Assembly (NCBI GenBank): GCA_021776775.1
Contig: JAJFFE010000059.1
Coordinates: 1 to 64,000 of the forward strand
DNA length: 64,000 bases
Direction of reading: 5' to 3'
Origin: Planctomycetota bacterium
GTDB taxonomy: Bacteria > Planctomycetota > UBA8108 > UBA1146 > JAJFFE01
The position numbers and the translations under genes are program-made. Positions within the stretch are counted from its first letter, which is position 1. Each line of letters opens with the position of its first letter. A model generated the notes under the pieces. That model searched no databases. It was not told where the DNA came from and saw nothing but the letters and a program-made list of their open reading frames with translations. This document shows, piece after piece, positions 17,551-26,807 of this stretch.

Positions 17551-17586
17551 AGTCAGTCCCTCTCAAGTGATAAGTAGTCGCTCGTA

Positions 17587-19812
17587 TCAACGCACCTTGA
17601 TCGTGATCACGTGCTCGAGCGGCCCTTCGATATAGTGGGTCGTTGTGCGCCCACGACTATCTTGTATCTTGATTTCCATGGCCTCGAACGGAGGGACATG
17701 GACAACGACCGGAGCTTTTCCGAGTCGTTCGTCGTCGGCCCACACCTCGGCGCCGCCGGGTTTCGTTCGGATCACGACCGGAAGTCGAATGCCTTTGGCT
17801 TCGTCAGTGCGTGAGTAGTCCAAGAGCAAGGTGCGGTAAATCACAAAGCTCTCTTCGAAGTCTCCCGCTGCACTGGCCGCTTGCCCGGCGGCCAGGAGCC
17901 GCTTCGCCTCCGATAGATAGTTGTCGAGCTTTTCTAGACGGTCCGTGGCCTGTTTACCCCAGTCTGTTCCACGCCCCTTCTTTTCCAAGAGCAAGTACCA
18001 CGTCCGGGCGCTTTCGAACTGTCCGCGAGATTCGTACGCGTTCGCCGTGTTCAAGAGACGTTCGAACTCGCGGCGGCTCGAGTGATCGAGGTAGAACAGA
18101 CGGTCCTCGGCGGACAGCATGACTCGCTGAATTGCCGGTCCCCAGATCATGACGGGGTGAGCGCCGTGGAACTCGCGGAGCGCGTCGACGAAGTTTCGGG
18201 TTCGAACTTGTTCCTGGCGGAAGCCAGGGCTTCCCGGAACCGGAATCTCAGCGGACGCAAGCGCGTCGAACTGATTGCGATACGTATCGAGCATTTGATA
18301 CGTGTGTTGTTGGTAGCCACCGAATGCCGTCAACAACCCGCACAACGTGAGCCCCGCTAGCGACAGCCTCTTCTTGGACTCCGACCGTCCGTCCGGCTCG
18401 GCCGGGAGTTCCTTCGGAGTGAGGCGTTCGATCTTCTTCTGAATGTCCTGCGCTTCGGCGTTCTCACCGGCACTCTTCAGTTGCTTGCGAAGTACTTCGA
18501 GGCCCGCGATCGCTCCGGCCGTGTTGCCCGCATCGAGCAAGAAATTGACGTGTCGTCGGCGGAGCGCGATCGACTCTGGAAACTCCAACATGACTCTCTC
18601 GAGAAAGTCTCTAGCTCTCTGATCCCGGTGCTCCTTGCGCAGCAAGTCGATCACGCGAAGGGCTTCTTTGGAAACCCGCGCTTCGTCGTCGCCGAACGTG
18701 GCGAGGACTTCTTCGTAGAGATCAATCTGCTCGGGGCGAACCCGGGTGCATTCTTCGAGGTAGCGACGGGTTTCGTCTTGCTCGTCCCTGTCACGTGCGA
18801 GGGTCGCGCGTGAGTAGAATATCTCGAACACTTTGTCTTTGAGTTTGGTGTCACTTGGGTCGATGGCGAGGGCTCGCTCGTAGAGTGAGAGCGCCTTATC
18901 GACATCGCCACGCTCTTTGTAGGCGTCACCGACCAGGGTCAACTGTTCGATGGCTCGACCATTCTTGCCGAGGTACTCCAGCAGATCGATGAGTCGTTCC
19001 CGAACCGGGACTTGATCCGTCGACATCTCGGCGGCCCGGATGTAGCGAAGCACGAGATCGTTCGCCGCTTTTGCGTCGAGCTGGTCGTAGTCGATGTCTT
19101 CGAGTTCGCGGAAGAGGGTCTTCTGCACCCAGCCTTGACGGGCCGCGGCGCACAGAATGACGAGCGTTCGATGCGGGAAAAACAGGCTCTTCTCGAGGAC
19201 CTCAGAGACCGAACTGGTCCCATCGATGACGGCGCCGATTTCACCGAAGACCCAGTGGCGCTCCCCGGACATCGCTTCTTGACCACGGTCAGAGAGCACG
19301 AGCTTCTCGTCGAGCCGGGGAAGGATCTCTGCGATCTCGCGCTTCTCTTGCTCGCGACTCTTGATGGCTTGAAGAAGCGGCTGATTCGGAATGGAGACGT
19401 GCTGATCATCTGCGCCCAGAAGGAGGGCTTCGGGGACGTTGCCCGCTTCGAAGAGAAAGTGTTGACCTGATCGGTCGACGATCAGCAGGATCTCTTCGAA
19501 CATTTCCATTTCGAGATAGACCGGAAGGCGCTCCTCCGTCAACAGTCCGACGCGTTCCAGCGCGCTGCCCAAGCTCTGATGTTGGTTGGACAGCTTGCTC
19601 AGGAGATCGGACAAGGCCGAGTCCGACGCGCGGCTGTGCATGAACAGATGGGGCGCCGGTACGAACCGACACTCCTTGCCTGCCTCGAGAAGATGAACTT
19701 CATCGCCCGAGAAGAAGATGTGACGGACCTGTTCTCCCTTGCCCAGGAAGAGGGTACCGACGTCTTCTTTCTTGATGATTTGCTCAATGAGCTGTAGCAG
19801 TTTCTTCGCCAT
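17587..19812 (-). CDS. TPR-containing membrane protein with a C-terminal PEGA-like domain
   Basis: The protein has about 741 residues. The ATG at 19812 with GAAGAG upstream is preferred, though a GTG at 19824 would form a GTGA overlap with the gene before. Residues 1 to 130 resemble a DUF4388-like domain (LGKGEQVRHIFFSGDEVHLL, GSALERVGLLTEERL). Tetratricopeptide repeats follow at about 285 to 470 (AYKERGDVDKALSLYERALA). A transmembrane segment lies near 490 (LSLAGLTLCGLLTAFGGY). A helical extracytoplasmic stretch leads to a PEGA-like beta domain at the C-terminus (VVIRTKPGGAEVWADDERLG). Such proteins often act in envelope assembly or signalling; the exact role is unknown. It follows the HEAT-like gene closely. 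Confidence 0.7.
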   Translation of the reverse strand: MAKKLLQLIEQIIKKEDVGTLFLGKGEQVRHIFFSGDEVHLLEAGKECRFVPAPHLFMHSRASDSALSDLLSKLSNQHQSLGSALERVGLLTEERLPVYLEMEMFEEILLIVDRSGQHFLFEAGNVPEALLLGADDQHVSIPNQPLLQAIKSREQEKREIAEILPRLDEKLVLSDRGQEAMSGERHWVFGEIGAVIDGTSSVSEVLEKSLFFPHRTLVILCAAARQGWVQKTLFRELEDIDYDQLDAKAANDLVLRYIRAAEMSTDQVPVRERLIDLLEYLGKNGRAIEQLTLVGDAYKERGDVDKALSLYERALAIDPSDTKLKDKVFEIFYSRATLARDRDEQDETRRYLEECTRVRPEQIDLYEEVLATFGDDEARVSKEALRVIDLLRKEHRDQRARDFLERVMLEFPESIALRRRHVNFLLDAGNTAGAIAGLEVLRKQLKSAGENAEAQDIQKKIERLTPKELPAEPDGRSESKKRLSLAGLTLCGLLTAFGGYQQHTYQMLDTYRNQFDALASAEIPVPGSPGFRQEQVRTRNFVDALREFHGAHPVMIWGPAIQRVMLSAEDRLFYLDHSSRREFERLLNTANAYESRGQFESARTWYLLLEKKGRGTDWGKQATDRLEKLDNYLSEAKRLLAAGQAASAAGDFEESFVIYRTLLLDYSRTDEAKGIRLPVVIRTKPGGAEVWADDERLGKAPVVVHVPPFEAMEIKIQDSRGRTTTHYIEGPLEHVITIKVR

Positions 19813-19820
19813 AACGCTCT

Positions 19821-20966
19821 TCACCGCCCGGTGCCACGTGTGGACCGCAGCTTCACTCTGCCGTATCGATAAGGGTATTGAAGAATACGATGCGCCAGCC
19901 TTCCGAGCGGATCGTTTTCGCTTCGGTCGGCCGCGAGCTGTCGGAGAATGTTGCTAGCTCTTACTGTGCCCAGGCTTCCGAGACCGCGCACGGCGAGAGC
20001 GCGAATGCGTTTTGATGAACTTTCGACGAGTGCGTGAAAGAGATCCTCGAGACCGTCAAGTTCCGAGAAACACAACTCCTCGAGCGCATGCAGGGATAGA
20101 TTCGGATCCTCACAAGTGAGTGCGTGGTGCCACCACGGCTCTGCCTCACGGAGGCCGAGCCTGGCGTACGCGGTCAGAAGTCGACGTCGGGTCGTTACGT
20201 TCGCCTCGGGGTACGCGGTGAGTAGCTGAGCGCGATCGTCGGCGTCGCCGTGTCGCGCCACATAGGCAAGCGCGAGTTCGTTCAGTTCGCTCGACTCGTA
20301 ACTCAAGACCAAGTTCGACGCGCTACCGTCGACTAGAGGCCAGCCGCGCACCAGGAACAAGTCGAGGAGCGCGACGAGTACCGGAGTCGAGGTTTCCGTT
20401 CGGAACGCTTGCCGAAGCCCGGCGTCGAGACTCGCGGACCGGTCGAGTGCGAGTTGTTGGAAGCAGCGAGTGGCGAACAGTCGACACGCCGCCTGTTCCG
20501 AGCGGAGCAGGTTGCCGGCTGTCTCGAGGGAAACGTTCTCTCCTACGATCTCAGCGGTTACGAGTTGCTGGATTCGATCTCGATCGAGAATCGACTCCAC
20601 CGGAAGAAATGCGCCGGCGATCAAGTAGCCGTCCGTCGACGCCGGAGTGTCGACGTCGGTGAATAGAAAGAGTCCCGAGCTACCGGGCACGAGCGGCGTC
20701 CCATCGGGATGCCGCCCGGCCCGTTCCAGAAGCGAGATGGAGCCGTTACCCCTCAGAAACGGACTCGGGGTGCTTCCGTCGACAGCGATAAGAAGGATCC
20801 GGTCGTCACCGACCGTATCGACCGCCATCAGTGTTCCCCAGACAGCCCCGTCAGCGAATTTCACCAAGGGCCAGACATCCGCGGCATAGGCGCGAGCTGT
20901 CCAGGGGTGCAGCAAGAGAGTTAGCATCAGTGTCAGTACAACGGTGTTTCTTACGATCATGACCAT
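19821..20966 (-). CDS. Exported HEAT-repeat-like protein
   Basis: This leftward gene encodes about 381 residues. The ATG at 20966 overlaps the stop of the zincin-like gene (TGATG), so I prefer it over 20987. A signal peptide is clear (MIVRNTVVLTLMLTLLLHPW, with a probable cut after ARAYA). Residues 25 to 140 are beta-rich (VKFADGAVWGTLMAVDTVGD). From about 150 on, repeated helix pairs resemble HEAT/PBS-lyase repeats (NLLRSEQAACRLFATRCFQQ, SKRIRALAVRGLGSLGT), suggesting a protein-interaction scaffold in the periplasm. It is the middle gene of a three-gene envelope operon. Confidence 0.65.
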   Translation of the reverse strand: MVMIVRNTVVLTLMLTLLLHPWTARAYAADVWPLVKFADGAVWGTLMAVDTVGDDRILLIAVDGSTPSPFLRGNGSISLLERAGRHPDGTPLVPGSSGLFLFTDVDTPASTDGYLIAGAFLPVESILDRDRIQQLVTAEIVGENVSLETAGNLLRSEQAACRLFATRCFQQLALDRSASLDAGLRQAFRTETSTPVLVALLDLFLVRGWPLVDGSASNLVLSYESSELNELALAYVARHGDADDRAQLLTAYPEANVTTRRRLLTAYARLGLREAEPWWHHALTCEDPNLSLHALEELCFSELDGLEDLFHALVESSSKRIRALAVRGLGSLGTVRASNILRQLAADRSENDPLGRLAHRILQYPYRYGRVKLRSTRGTGR

Positions 20967-23053
20967 CACTGCTCCAAGGCAATCCACTCGCGTAGGTACG
21001 CTTCGTTCAGTTCATTGAAGCGGTACCCGGTCGAGGTCGAGATGAGCGAAGTGGAAAAACTGAGCGCCGCGGCCATGATGTTGTTGCCCGGCGAGTCGAA
21101 GTGGTACGGAGTGGTGTACGGTCCCGCGAACGTCGGAGTCGTCGTTCCACCGAACAGTCCCAACGGTGGGGGGTTGTTCGCGCACAGCCCGATGGAGTGT
21201 CCGATTTCGTGGGCAAGGACTACTGCGGTTGATCGGGCGAGTGCATCTATCGCGGACGCGATATCGTCATAGCGTTCGTTCTGCTCAGAAGTGTTCGAAG
21301 GGTTGAGTCGGTCGAATGACTCAGAAAGAACATAGTGATCGATCGCGTCTTCACCGGCCGGTGTGCCGCGTCCGGGAATCAACGGGTCGAATCGATTGCG
21401 GAACGAGAAGGAGCTGTTCACGTAGAACTGAATCATGTTGGTCGTAAAGACGCCGAGTCCCACAGATCTATTGTTGTTGCCCGACGCGTTGCGATAGTCG
21501 AATTGCGCCCGCCCGAGCGTGAACCCTGCGCCCAAGTCGTCGCCGCCGATGCGAATCGACGATTGAGTGTCTCCGGAACTCAGCGAGAAGCTAAGGTGTG
21601 GGTGAAACCCGGACCCCGATCCGTCGAACTCGCGTCCATAGAGTTCGTCGAGGCGTCCCTTGGTTTCCGTCAGCACCCAATTGCGGATGCGCAGGTTGGT
21701 GTTCGCGCTGGCCGAAGCGTCGGTCGGCGACACGGTCCGGAGCCCTAAGATCTCTAGATCTTCGAGAAAGTCGGCGACGCCGTTCGGGTTTGCAGACGTC
21801 GTGATACTGACGACGGCTCCGCCGGAGTAGCTCGTCGAGAACATGTCGCTCTCGAAGTCGAGCCACCAAGCGTCGGACACGTCGAACGGGCGAATCCCAC
21901 CGCTGGCGGGGACGATGCGCAGGGTGAGTTCGAGTTCGTTGGATATATTGCCATAGGTGTCGCGGATCGAAGCGTGGAACGAAATCAGGCCGAGGCCGCT
22001 CGCGTGGGATCCCGGGATGACCCATGCGCCGCCGTCGGCGTCAGGCGCGAACAGGGACGCTAGGTTTTCTCCGGGAGCGACGTCGCCGAGTTGGCGATTG
22101 GCCGTAATGGCGAGCGAGGAAACGTCGATCGCCGATCCGGTGGGCAGCGTTCCGTAGGCGACACTCAGTTGAATATCGTCGGCAGGGGTGCTGAGAACAT
22201 GCTCGACCAAGTCGCCCTGCGAATCGGTGTACGACGTAGAGCCGTTCATCGTGCTCGGAATCTCGCCGACCGTGAGCCGTTCGAACGTCGGAGCGACGAG
22301 GTGTACCGACATCGCGGCAGAGGTCGCCGGAGTGCCGTCGACGACGTCGATTGGTGTCAATCGTACAAACACATCATTGGAGACGACACCTGGCAAGTCG
22401 GCTTGTGAGTCCCAAACGACGGATCGCTGCGTCGGCGTGGTCTCGGTGGTGACGGCGCTCCAGCCGTCTTCGCCGTCCGTAGCTGTGCCGTTGTGCCACG
22501 TCGTGCCCCCGACGGAGTACTCGAGTCGCAGCCCCACGACATCACCGTTGGGATCGCTCACGGTGTAGTCGATCGTGATCTCACCGCCGTGTGTCCCGGG
22601 GGGCGGAGTGACCGAGTGCGCGACGGGAGGACCGTTGTCGCCGAGCAGGAAGACCTCGGATGCAGCAGAGCTTCCGACGTCGCCCGTGACCGCGTCGGTC
22701 GGGACGATTCGCAGTCTTAGGTCTGCCTGGTCAAGCGTTTCGAGGTCGGGTTGCGGATACCACACGAGAGCGTGTGTCGATCCCGTAGCCTCGGCCGAAA
22801 CGCCTTCGGTCGTACCGCCGACGCTAGCCGCGTGGTACGTGAGACCACGGTCTTCACTGAACTCGAGGTCGAGTGAAACGTCGTGGTTGTCCGGAGACAT
22901 GATCTCGAATTGAATCGTCGTTCCGGACGGGTTCGGGGATACCGCAATATTGCGGACCGAAACCGGTGGCGGGGCGACAGCAGCACTGCTGCCGCCGCCA
23001 CCGCCGCTCCCGCAACCTGCCAATAATAGCGGCGAGGCCACGAGGAGCCACAT
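20966..23053 (-). CDS. Zincin-like lipoprotein with fibronectin/Ig-type repeats
   Basis: I place the start at ATG 23053, giving a lipoprotein signal MWLLVASPLLLAGC; the ORF track begins at 23203 with an unlikely N-terminus. A Gly-rich linker (GSGGGGGSS) follows the lipidated Cys. Residues 30 to 400 hold several Ig- or fibronectin-like beta repeats (ENG-type DPNGDVVGLRLEYSV). The C-terminal region has a zinc-binding helix AHEIGHSIGLC near residue 615 and a downstream NNIMAAA that may be a Met-turn. Position 11 of the HExxHxxGxxH motif is Ala, so the usual third metzincin ligand is missing. It could use another ligand or be inactive. It heads the leftward envelope operon. Confidence 0.72.
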   Translation of the reverse strand: MWLLVASPLLLAGCGSGGGGGSSAAVAPPPVSVRNIAVSPNPSGTTIQFEIMSPDNHDVSLDLEFSEDRGLTYHAASVGGTTEGVSAEATGSTHALVWYPQPDLETLDQADLRLRIVPTDAVTGDVGSSAASEVFLLGDNGPPVAHSVTPPPGTHGGEITIDYTVSDPNGDVVGLRLEYSVGGTTWHNGTATDGEDGWSAVTTETTPTQRSVVWDSQADLPGVVSNDVFVRLTPIDVVDGTPATSAAMSVHLVAPTFERLTVGEIPSTMNGSTSYTDSQGDLVEHVLSTPADDIQLSVAYGTLPTGSAIDVSSLAITANRQLGDVAPGENLASLFAPDADGGAWVIPGSHASGLGLISFHASIRDTYGNISNELELTLRIVPASGGIRPFDVSDAWWLDFESDMFSTSYSGGAVVSITTSANPNGVADFLEDLEILGLRTVSPTDASASANTNLRIRNWVLTETKGRLDELYGREFDGSGSGFHPHLSFSLSSGDTQSSIRIGGDDLGAGFTLGRAQFDYRNASGNNNRSVGLGVFTTNMIQFYVNSSFSFRNRFDPLIPGRGTPAGEDAIDHYVLSESFDRLNPSNTSEQNERYDDIASAIDALARSTAVVLAHEIGHSIGLCANNPPPLGLFGGTTTPTFAGPYTTPYHFDSPGNNIMAAALSFSTSLISTSTGYRFNELNEAYLREWIALEQ

Positions 23054-23675
23054 AGGGCCAAATGAGGCACATACGCGGAACTGAAGCAATAAATGCACGA
23101 ACGTAGCCGAGTTCGATAACGAAGAACTCGACGGTGGTCGGCACGATAGAACGCCGGTCACCATAGGACCTTTCGGTAGCCCGGCTGCCCGTCGCGAATC
23201 CAAAATGGATCCGCGGGGTGGGCCCGTGGCTTTGCGTCCTACTCTTTCGAGTAGTTTGCCTTTTTCGGGAAGCGGGGCGCCCGGTGCTGGCCGAATGCCC
23301 TGCTCTCATTTGAAGACTACAACACTTCTCCAGATCGGCAACTCGGTCAGGCCCGAGGATTGCCTTGCTCTCCTAACGCCTTTGAGAGCCGTGAGTTCTC
23401 GGGGCGGGCCCCAATCGTGCCCGAAGTCCCCGCGTTCCAATGGGAGCGCGAGACGAGCGAGCGGCTTCCGTGTAGAATGCCGATCGGAAAGAAACGCAGC
23501 GGTAGTCTTCTGATCGAATAGTCAGCGTCCAAGTACGGTTCGCACCGGCCATCGTCCCCACGCCTTGGGAGCGATCGTTCGCGAGCCGCGGGGCCGCGGT
23601 GCGCAAACGGCGTACTGCGAAGTGGTCGCTCACTCGAACGAAGAGCCAACGAAGCAGAACAGGGAGTCCCTCCTC
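23054..23675. other. Divergent intergenic region, no supported gene
   Basis: About 620 bases separate the leftward zincin-like gene from the rightward VWA genes. A small CTACTC/GAGTAG hairpin near 23239 is followed by a T-rich stretch but lies upstream of both genes. The longer ORFs here are overlapping shadows. Promoters for both operons must lie here. Confidence 0.45.
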
Positions 23676-25010
23676 ATGAGCTATTCTCGTGTCTCCAGCC
23701 GAAGCGCCGTCGCTTGGATTGCCGTGGTGCTAGCGCTCACGGTTCCGGTCTTTGCCGGATCGTCGGTCAAGGATCTGAAGAAGAGCCTTCGCAAGCAGCT
23801 CGCCGCGCGCGACATCAGCGGCTCACTGGCCACGATCAACGAACTTGCAATGCTCGACGAGCCCAAGGCGATCGACGCGATCCTTGGTCTTGCGTTTGCT
23901 GCGGATGTCCCCGACGTCGAACGGGGCACGATTCGAATCCTTCGCGGATTGCCGCGGGAGTCCGCTGGCATCGTGCGCGCGGCTGAGCAGTGTTCGAAGC
24001 ACAAAGACGCACGCGCTCGGAGCGCCCTCGTTTGGGTCATGGAGGTTCGACACGAAAAAGAGTGTCGCACCGCCATCGTTCAGTGCCTCTACGATCGCAT
24101 GACAAGCGTCGTGCTTGCGTCGCTCGAGGTGATGACCAAATGGGACTCCCTCGCTCCGATTCAGCACCTGATCGATGCGTTGAAATACCAAGAAGAACAA
24201 GGTCGGATCAAAGGCATTGTCGCGTTCGAGATTCGCAAGACACTGACGTCCCTGACCAACAAGAACTTCGACTATGCCGACGACTGGTCCAACTTCTGGT
24301 CGGTCCGCAAGGAAGGCTTCGTGCGGCCCCCGAAAGCCGATCGCACCGCCCAGGCGACAGGTGTGAAGCGCGCCCGGCCGACCTTCTTCGGCATGGAGGT
24401 CAACACCGACCGGTTCCTTTTCATTCTAGATGTCTCGGGCAGCATGGAGAAAAAAGATCCGTTCCCGGAGGAGCAGGGCTCTGGCGACGACGGCAAGTCG
24501 GGGACGGGAGTTGGCGCGGCGAAGGAGAAGCCGAAGCCGACTCAAGACGAGATCCCCGAAGCTCGTCGTCGTCTGACGCGAGTGCAAAAAGAATTGATTA
24601 CCGTCATCAATCAGCTCCCGCCAAAGACCAAGTTCAACATCGTTGCGTTCAACCATCAGGTGGGCACCTGGGAGAAGAACCTCGTCTTCGCCTCGCCGCG
24701 CAACAAACAGAAGGCGATCGAGTACGTCAATTCGTTCAAGGCAGAGGGTGAAACGCACACCGATACCGCGTTCGAGACCGCGTTTGACATAGAGCAGATC
24801 GATTCCATCTTTCTCTTGTCGGATGGTGCGCCCAAGAGAAACGGCGAGCTGTTGGACACCAAGCCGATCCTCGCCGCGATCAAGAACACCAACCGTTTTC
24901 GACGGATTCGAATCAATGCGATCACGTTCATGCAGTGCGGCGGCAACTTGCGGCGGTTCATGAAGTCGCTTTCCAACCAAAATAACGGCGTTTACAAGGA
25001 GCTACGCTGA
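23676..25010 (+). CDS. Exported von Willebrand factor A domain protein, first of a tandem pair
   Basis: The protein has 444 residues. The ATG at 23676 with AGGGAG upstream yields a signal peptide (AVAWIAVVLALTVPVFAG); the track starts 37 codons early. Residues 30 to 200 are helical and resemble HEAT-like repeats (KAIDAILGLAFAADVPDVER). Near residue 240 the VWA domain starts with FLFILDVSGSM, an intact MIDAS DxSxS. A charged disordered insert (EEQGSGDDGKSGTGVG) follows, then TKFNIVAFNHQV and DSIFLLSDGAPKR complete the MIDAS loops. It likely binds a protein partner through a metal ion on the outside of the cytoplasmic membrane. Its stop overlaps the start of the second VWA gene (TGATG). Confidence 0.8.
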   Translation: MSYSRVSSRSAVAWIAVVLALTVPVFAGSSVKDLKKSLRKQLAARDISGSLATINELAMLDEPKAIDAILGLAFAADVPDVERGTIRILRGLPRESAGIVRAAEQCSKHKDARARSALVWVMEVRHEKECRTAIVQCLYDRMTSVVLASLEVMTKWDSLAPIQHLIDALKYQEEQGRIKGIVAFEIRKTLTSLTNKNFDYADDWSNFWSVRKEGFVRPPKADRTAQATGVKRARPTFFGMEVNTDRFLFILDVSGSMEKKDPFPEEQGSGDDGKSGTGVGAAKEKPKPTQDEIPEARRRLTRVQKELITVINQLPPKTKFNIVAFNHQVGTWEKNLVFASPRNKQKAIEYVNSFKAEGETHTDTAFETAFDIEQIDSIFLLSDGAPKRNGELLDTKPILAAIKNTNRFRRIRINAITFMQCGGNLRRFMKSLSNQNNGVYKELR

Positions 25011-26302
25011 TGCGTAAGGCCTTCGCACTCCTGCTCGTACTTTGTGTCGTCAACGTTTGGGGGCCGGTTTCTACGCCGGCCGCCGACGATCAAGCAAAGA
25101 AGGACCTGAAGAAAGCGGAGGCGCAGCTCAAGCGCGCGTTGTCGAAAGGCAACCTCGATCACATCGCGTATTACCTCGAGATAGTGGGTCGTAACGGAAC
25201 GCCCGCCATCTTGAAGCGAGTGTTGTCGATCGGCGCCCAGTACCGGGGAGATCCTGTCCGCTCTTCGGTGGCGCGAGTGTTGGTCCAAGCCGACTCGCCG
25301 GCCGCCATCGAGTTCTACGGGAAAGAACTCTTGTCGACTAAGCGCATCGAGATGGCCATCTTGCTGATCGAAGCGCTCGAACGAATCCAGAGTGAGCATT
25401 CGGTCGCACCTTTGGCGAACGCGCTCGGCAAGCACAAGAACAAGAAGATCCTCACCGAGATCGCCATCGCGATGCGATACAAGCCGGACAAGCGTTCGAT
25501 CGACGCCTTGATCAAACTCTTCAAGTCCGTCGTGACAGATCAGGATAAGTTGTGGGCCGAGACGTGTATCTCGCTGACGACGCTGACCGGGTTCGAGTAC
25601 CAGGTCTACGAGGACTGGGCGAACTGGTGGATCGTGGCCCGCGACGCGTGGGAGCCGAGCAAGGATAGCAAGGCCGAAGCGAAAGCGATCAGTGGGGTGT
25701 ACCGACCCCGTCGTGGCCGCGGACTCGAACTGCCGAAGATTTTTGGCCAGGAAGTTCCGTCCAAACGAGTCGTCTTCGTCATCGACACGTCCGACAGCAT
25801 GAACAAAGTGCACGAGCCAGCTTCGACCGAGGCCGGGGCGACGGGCCAGGAACAGGTGACCCGCCTGAAGCGGGCGCAGGACGAATTGATCGGGGCGATC
25901 ACCGCGCTGCGCAAGGACGTTAGATTCGGCATTATCGCCTACAACCAACGGTCGTACCCGTTCGACGACGCGAAGTTGCAACTCGCCTCGCCGCGGAACA
26001 AGCGGAAGGCCATTGAGTTCATTCGCGGCTGGATCGCAGAGAAGACCACCAACACCGGCGATGCCATGCTGGCGGCGCTCGCGCTTCCCGAGGTCGACAC
26101 CATCATCCTGCTGTCTGACGGGAGTCCGACGGACCCGGAGACAGGAACGCTCGTCGACATCGAGCCGATCGTCGAGGCACTGACCTCTGACAATCGCTTC
26201 AAACGCGTCACCATCCACACCCTCGGCTTCCAGGGCGCCAAGTATGCGTTCATGAAGGCGCTCGCGGATCTCAACCACGGGACCTACGCCCATATCAAGT
26301 AG
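25010..26302 (+). CDS. Exported von Willebrand factor A domain protein, second of a tandem pair
   Basis: The gene encodes 430 residues and overlaps its upstream paralogue by one base. Residues 1 to 24 form a signal peptide (AFALLLVLCVVNVWGPV). A helical N-terminal part (DDQAKKDLKKAEAQLKRALS, KKILTEIAIAMRYKPDKRSI) again looks HEAT-like. The VWA domain carries the MIDAS as FVIDTSDSMNKV, followed by RFGIIAYNQRSYPF and TIILLSDGSPTDPETG. The final HTLGFQGAKYAFMKALADLN strand/helix parallels the other protein's end (AITFMQCGGNLRRFMKSLSN). The shared layout argues for duplication, and joint translation suggests a pair acting together. Confidence 0.8.
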   Translation: MRKAFALLLVLCVVNVWGPVSTPAADDQAKKDLKKAEAQLKRALSKGNLDHIAYYLEIVGRNGTPAILKRVLSIGAQYRGDPVRSSVARVLVQADSPAAIEFYGKELLSTKRIEMAILLIEALERIQSEHSVAPLANALGKHKNKKILTEIAIAMRYKPDKRSIDALIKLFKSVVTDQDKLWAETCISLTTLTGFEYQVYEDWANWWIVARDAWEPSKDSKAEAKAISGVYRPRRGRGLELPKIFGQEVPSKRVVFVIDTSDSMNKVHEPASTEAGATGQEQVTRLKRAQDELIGAITALRKDVRFGIIAYNQRSYPFDDAKLQLASPRNKRKAIEFIRGWIAEKTTNTGDAMLAALALPEVDTIILLSDGSPTDPETGTLVDIEPIVEALTSDNRFKRVTIHTLGFQGAKYAFMKALADLNHGTYAHIK

Positions 26303-26807
26303 TTGCGGGTTTGGCACGGGTTGCTCGTGAGCGCGGCTGGTCGGGCCGCACTTGCCGTGGTCCCGTAGGTCCTCCTCACGACTTCTCCGGCGACAACCCG
26401 GCGTTCTCAGCTTCGTAGAGGACTGAGATACGGGCGGCAGGCCAGATCGCCTCGCACGCGTCGTGGCGGACCGGCCACGCGTCGTAAATGAAGCGGGCCA
26501 GGGGGTTGGGTGAGGGGGCTTGGCGTCCATAACCGTTGCGCCCCAAACCGCATTATGTTAGTTGACTGCGTCTCGCCGCCTGCCGGGGGGGGGCCTATCG
26601 GCCTGGCACGTCCAATTCTTCGCCCTCGAATCTCGGGTTTCTTAGCTGTTACTGACCCCGAACATTCGACTTAGGCGCGGAGTCCCCCGCGAATCATCGG
26701 TGGCACCCCCTCGGCACACCGCCGGGCCCACTTCGGTGGGACGGCCGTTGGCCGCGGAATCGTCGCGAACTCGTCGAGAAAAAGAATAGGCTCGGAGCGA
26801 AAGACCC
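26303..26807. other. Intergenic region upstream of the pyrophosphatase gene, no supported gene
   Basis: About 500 bases without a recognisable gene. The 512-residue reverse ORF (24992..26530) is a shadow of the VWA gene. No clear RNA gene, terminator or repeat was seen. Confidence 0.45.

Noticed and set aside
24992-26530. 512-codon reverse ORF
   Set aside because: It is a shadow of the second VWA gene, which has a signal peptide and MIDAS motif.
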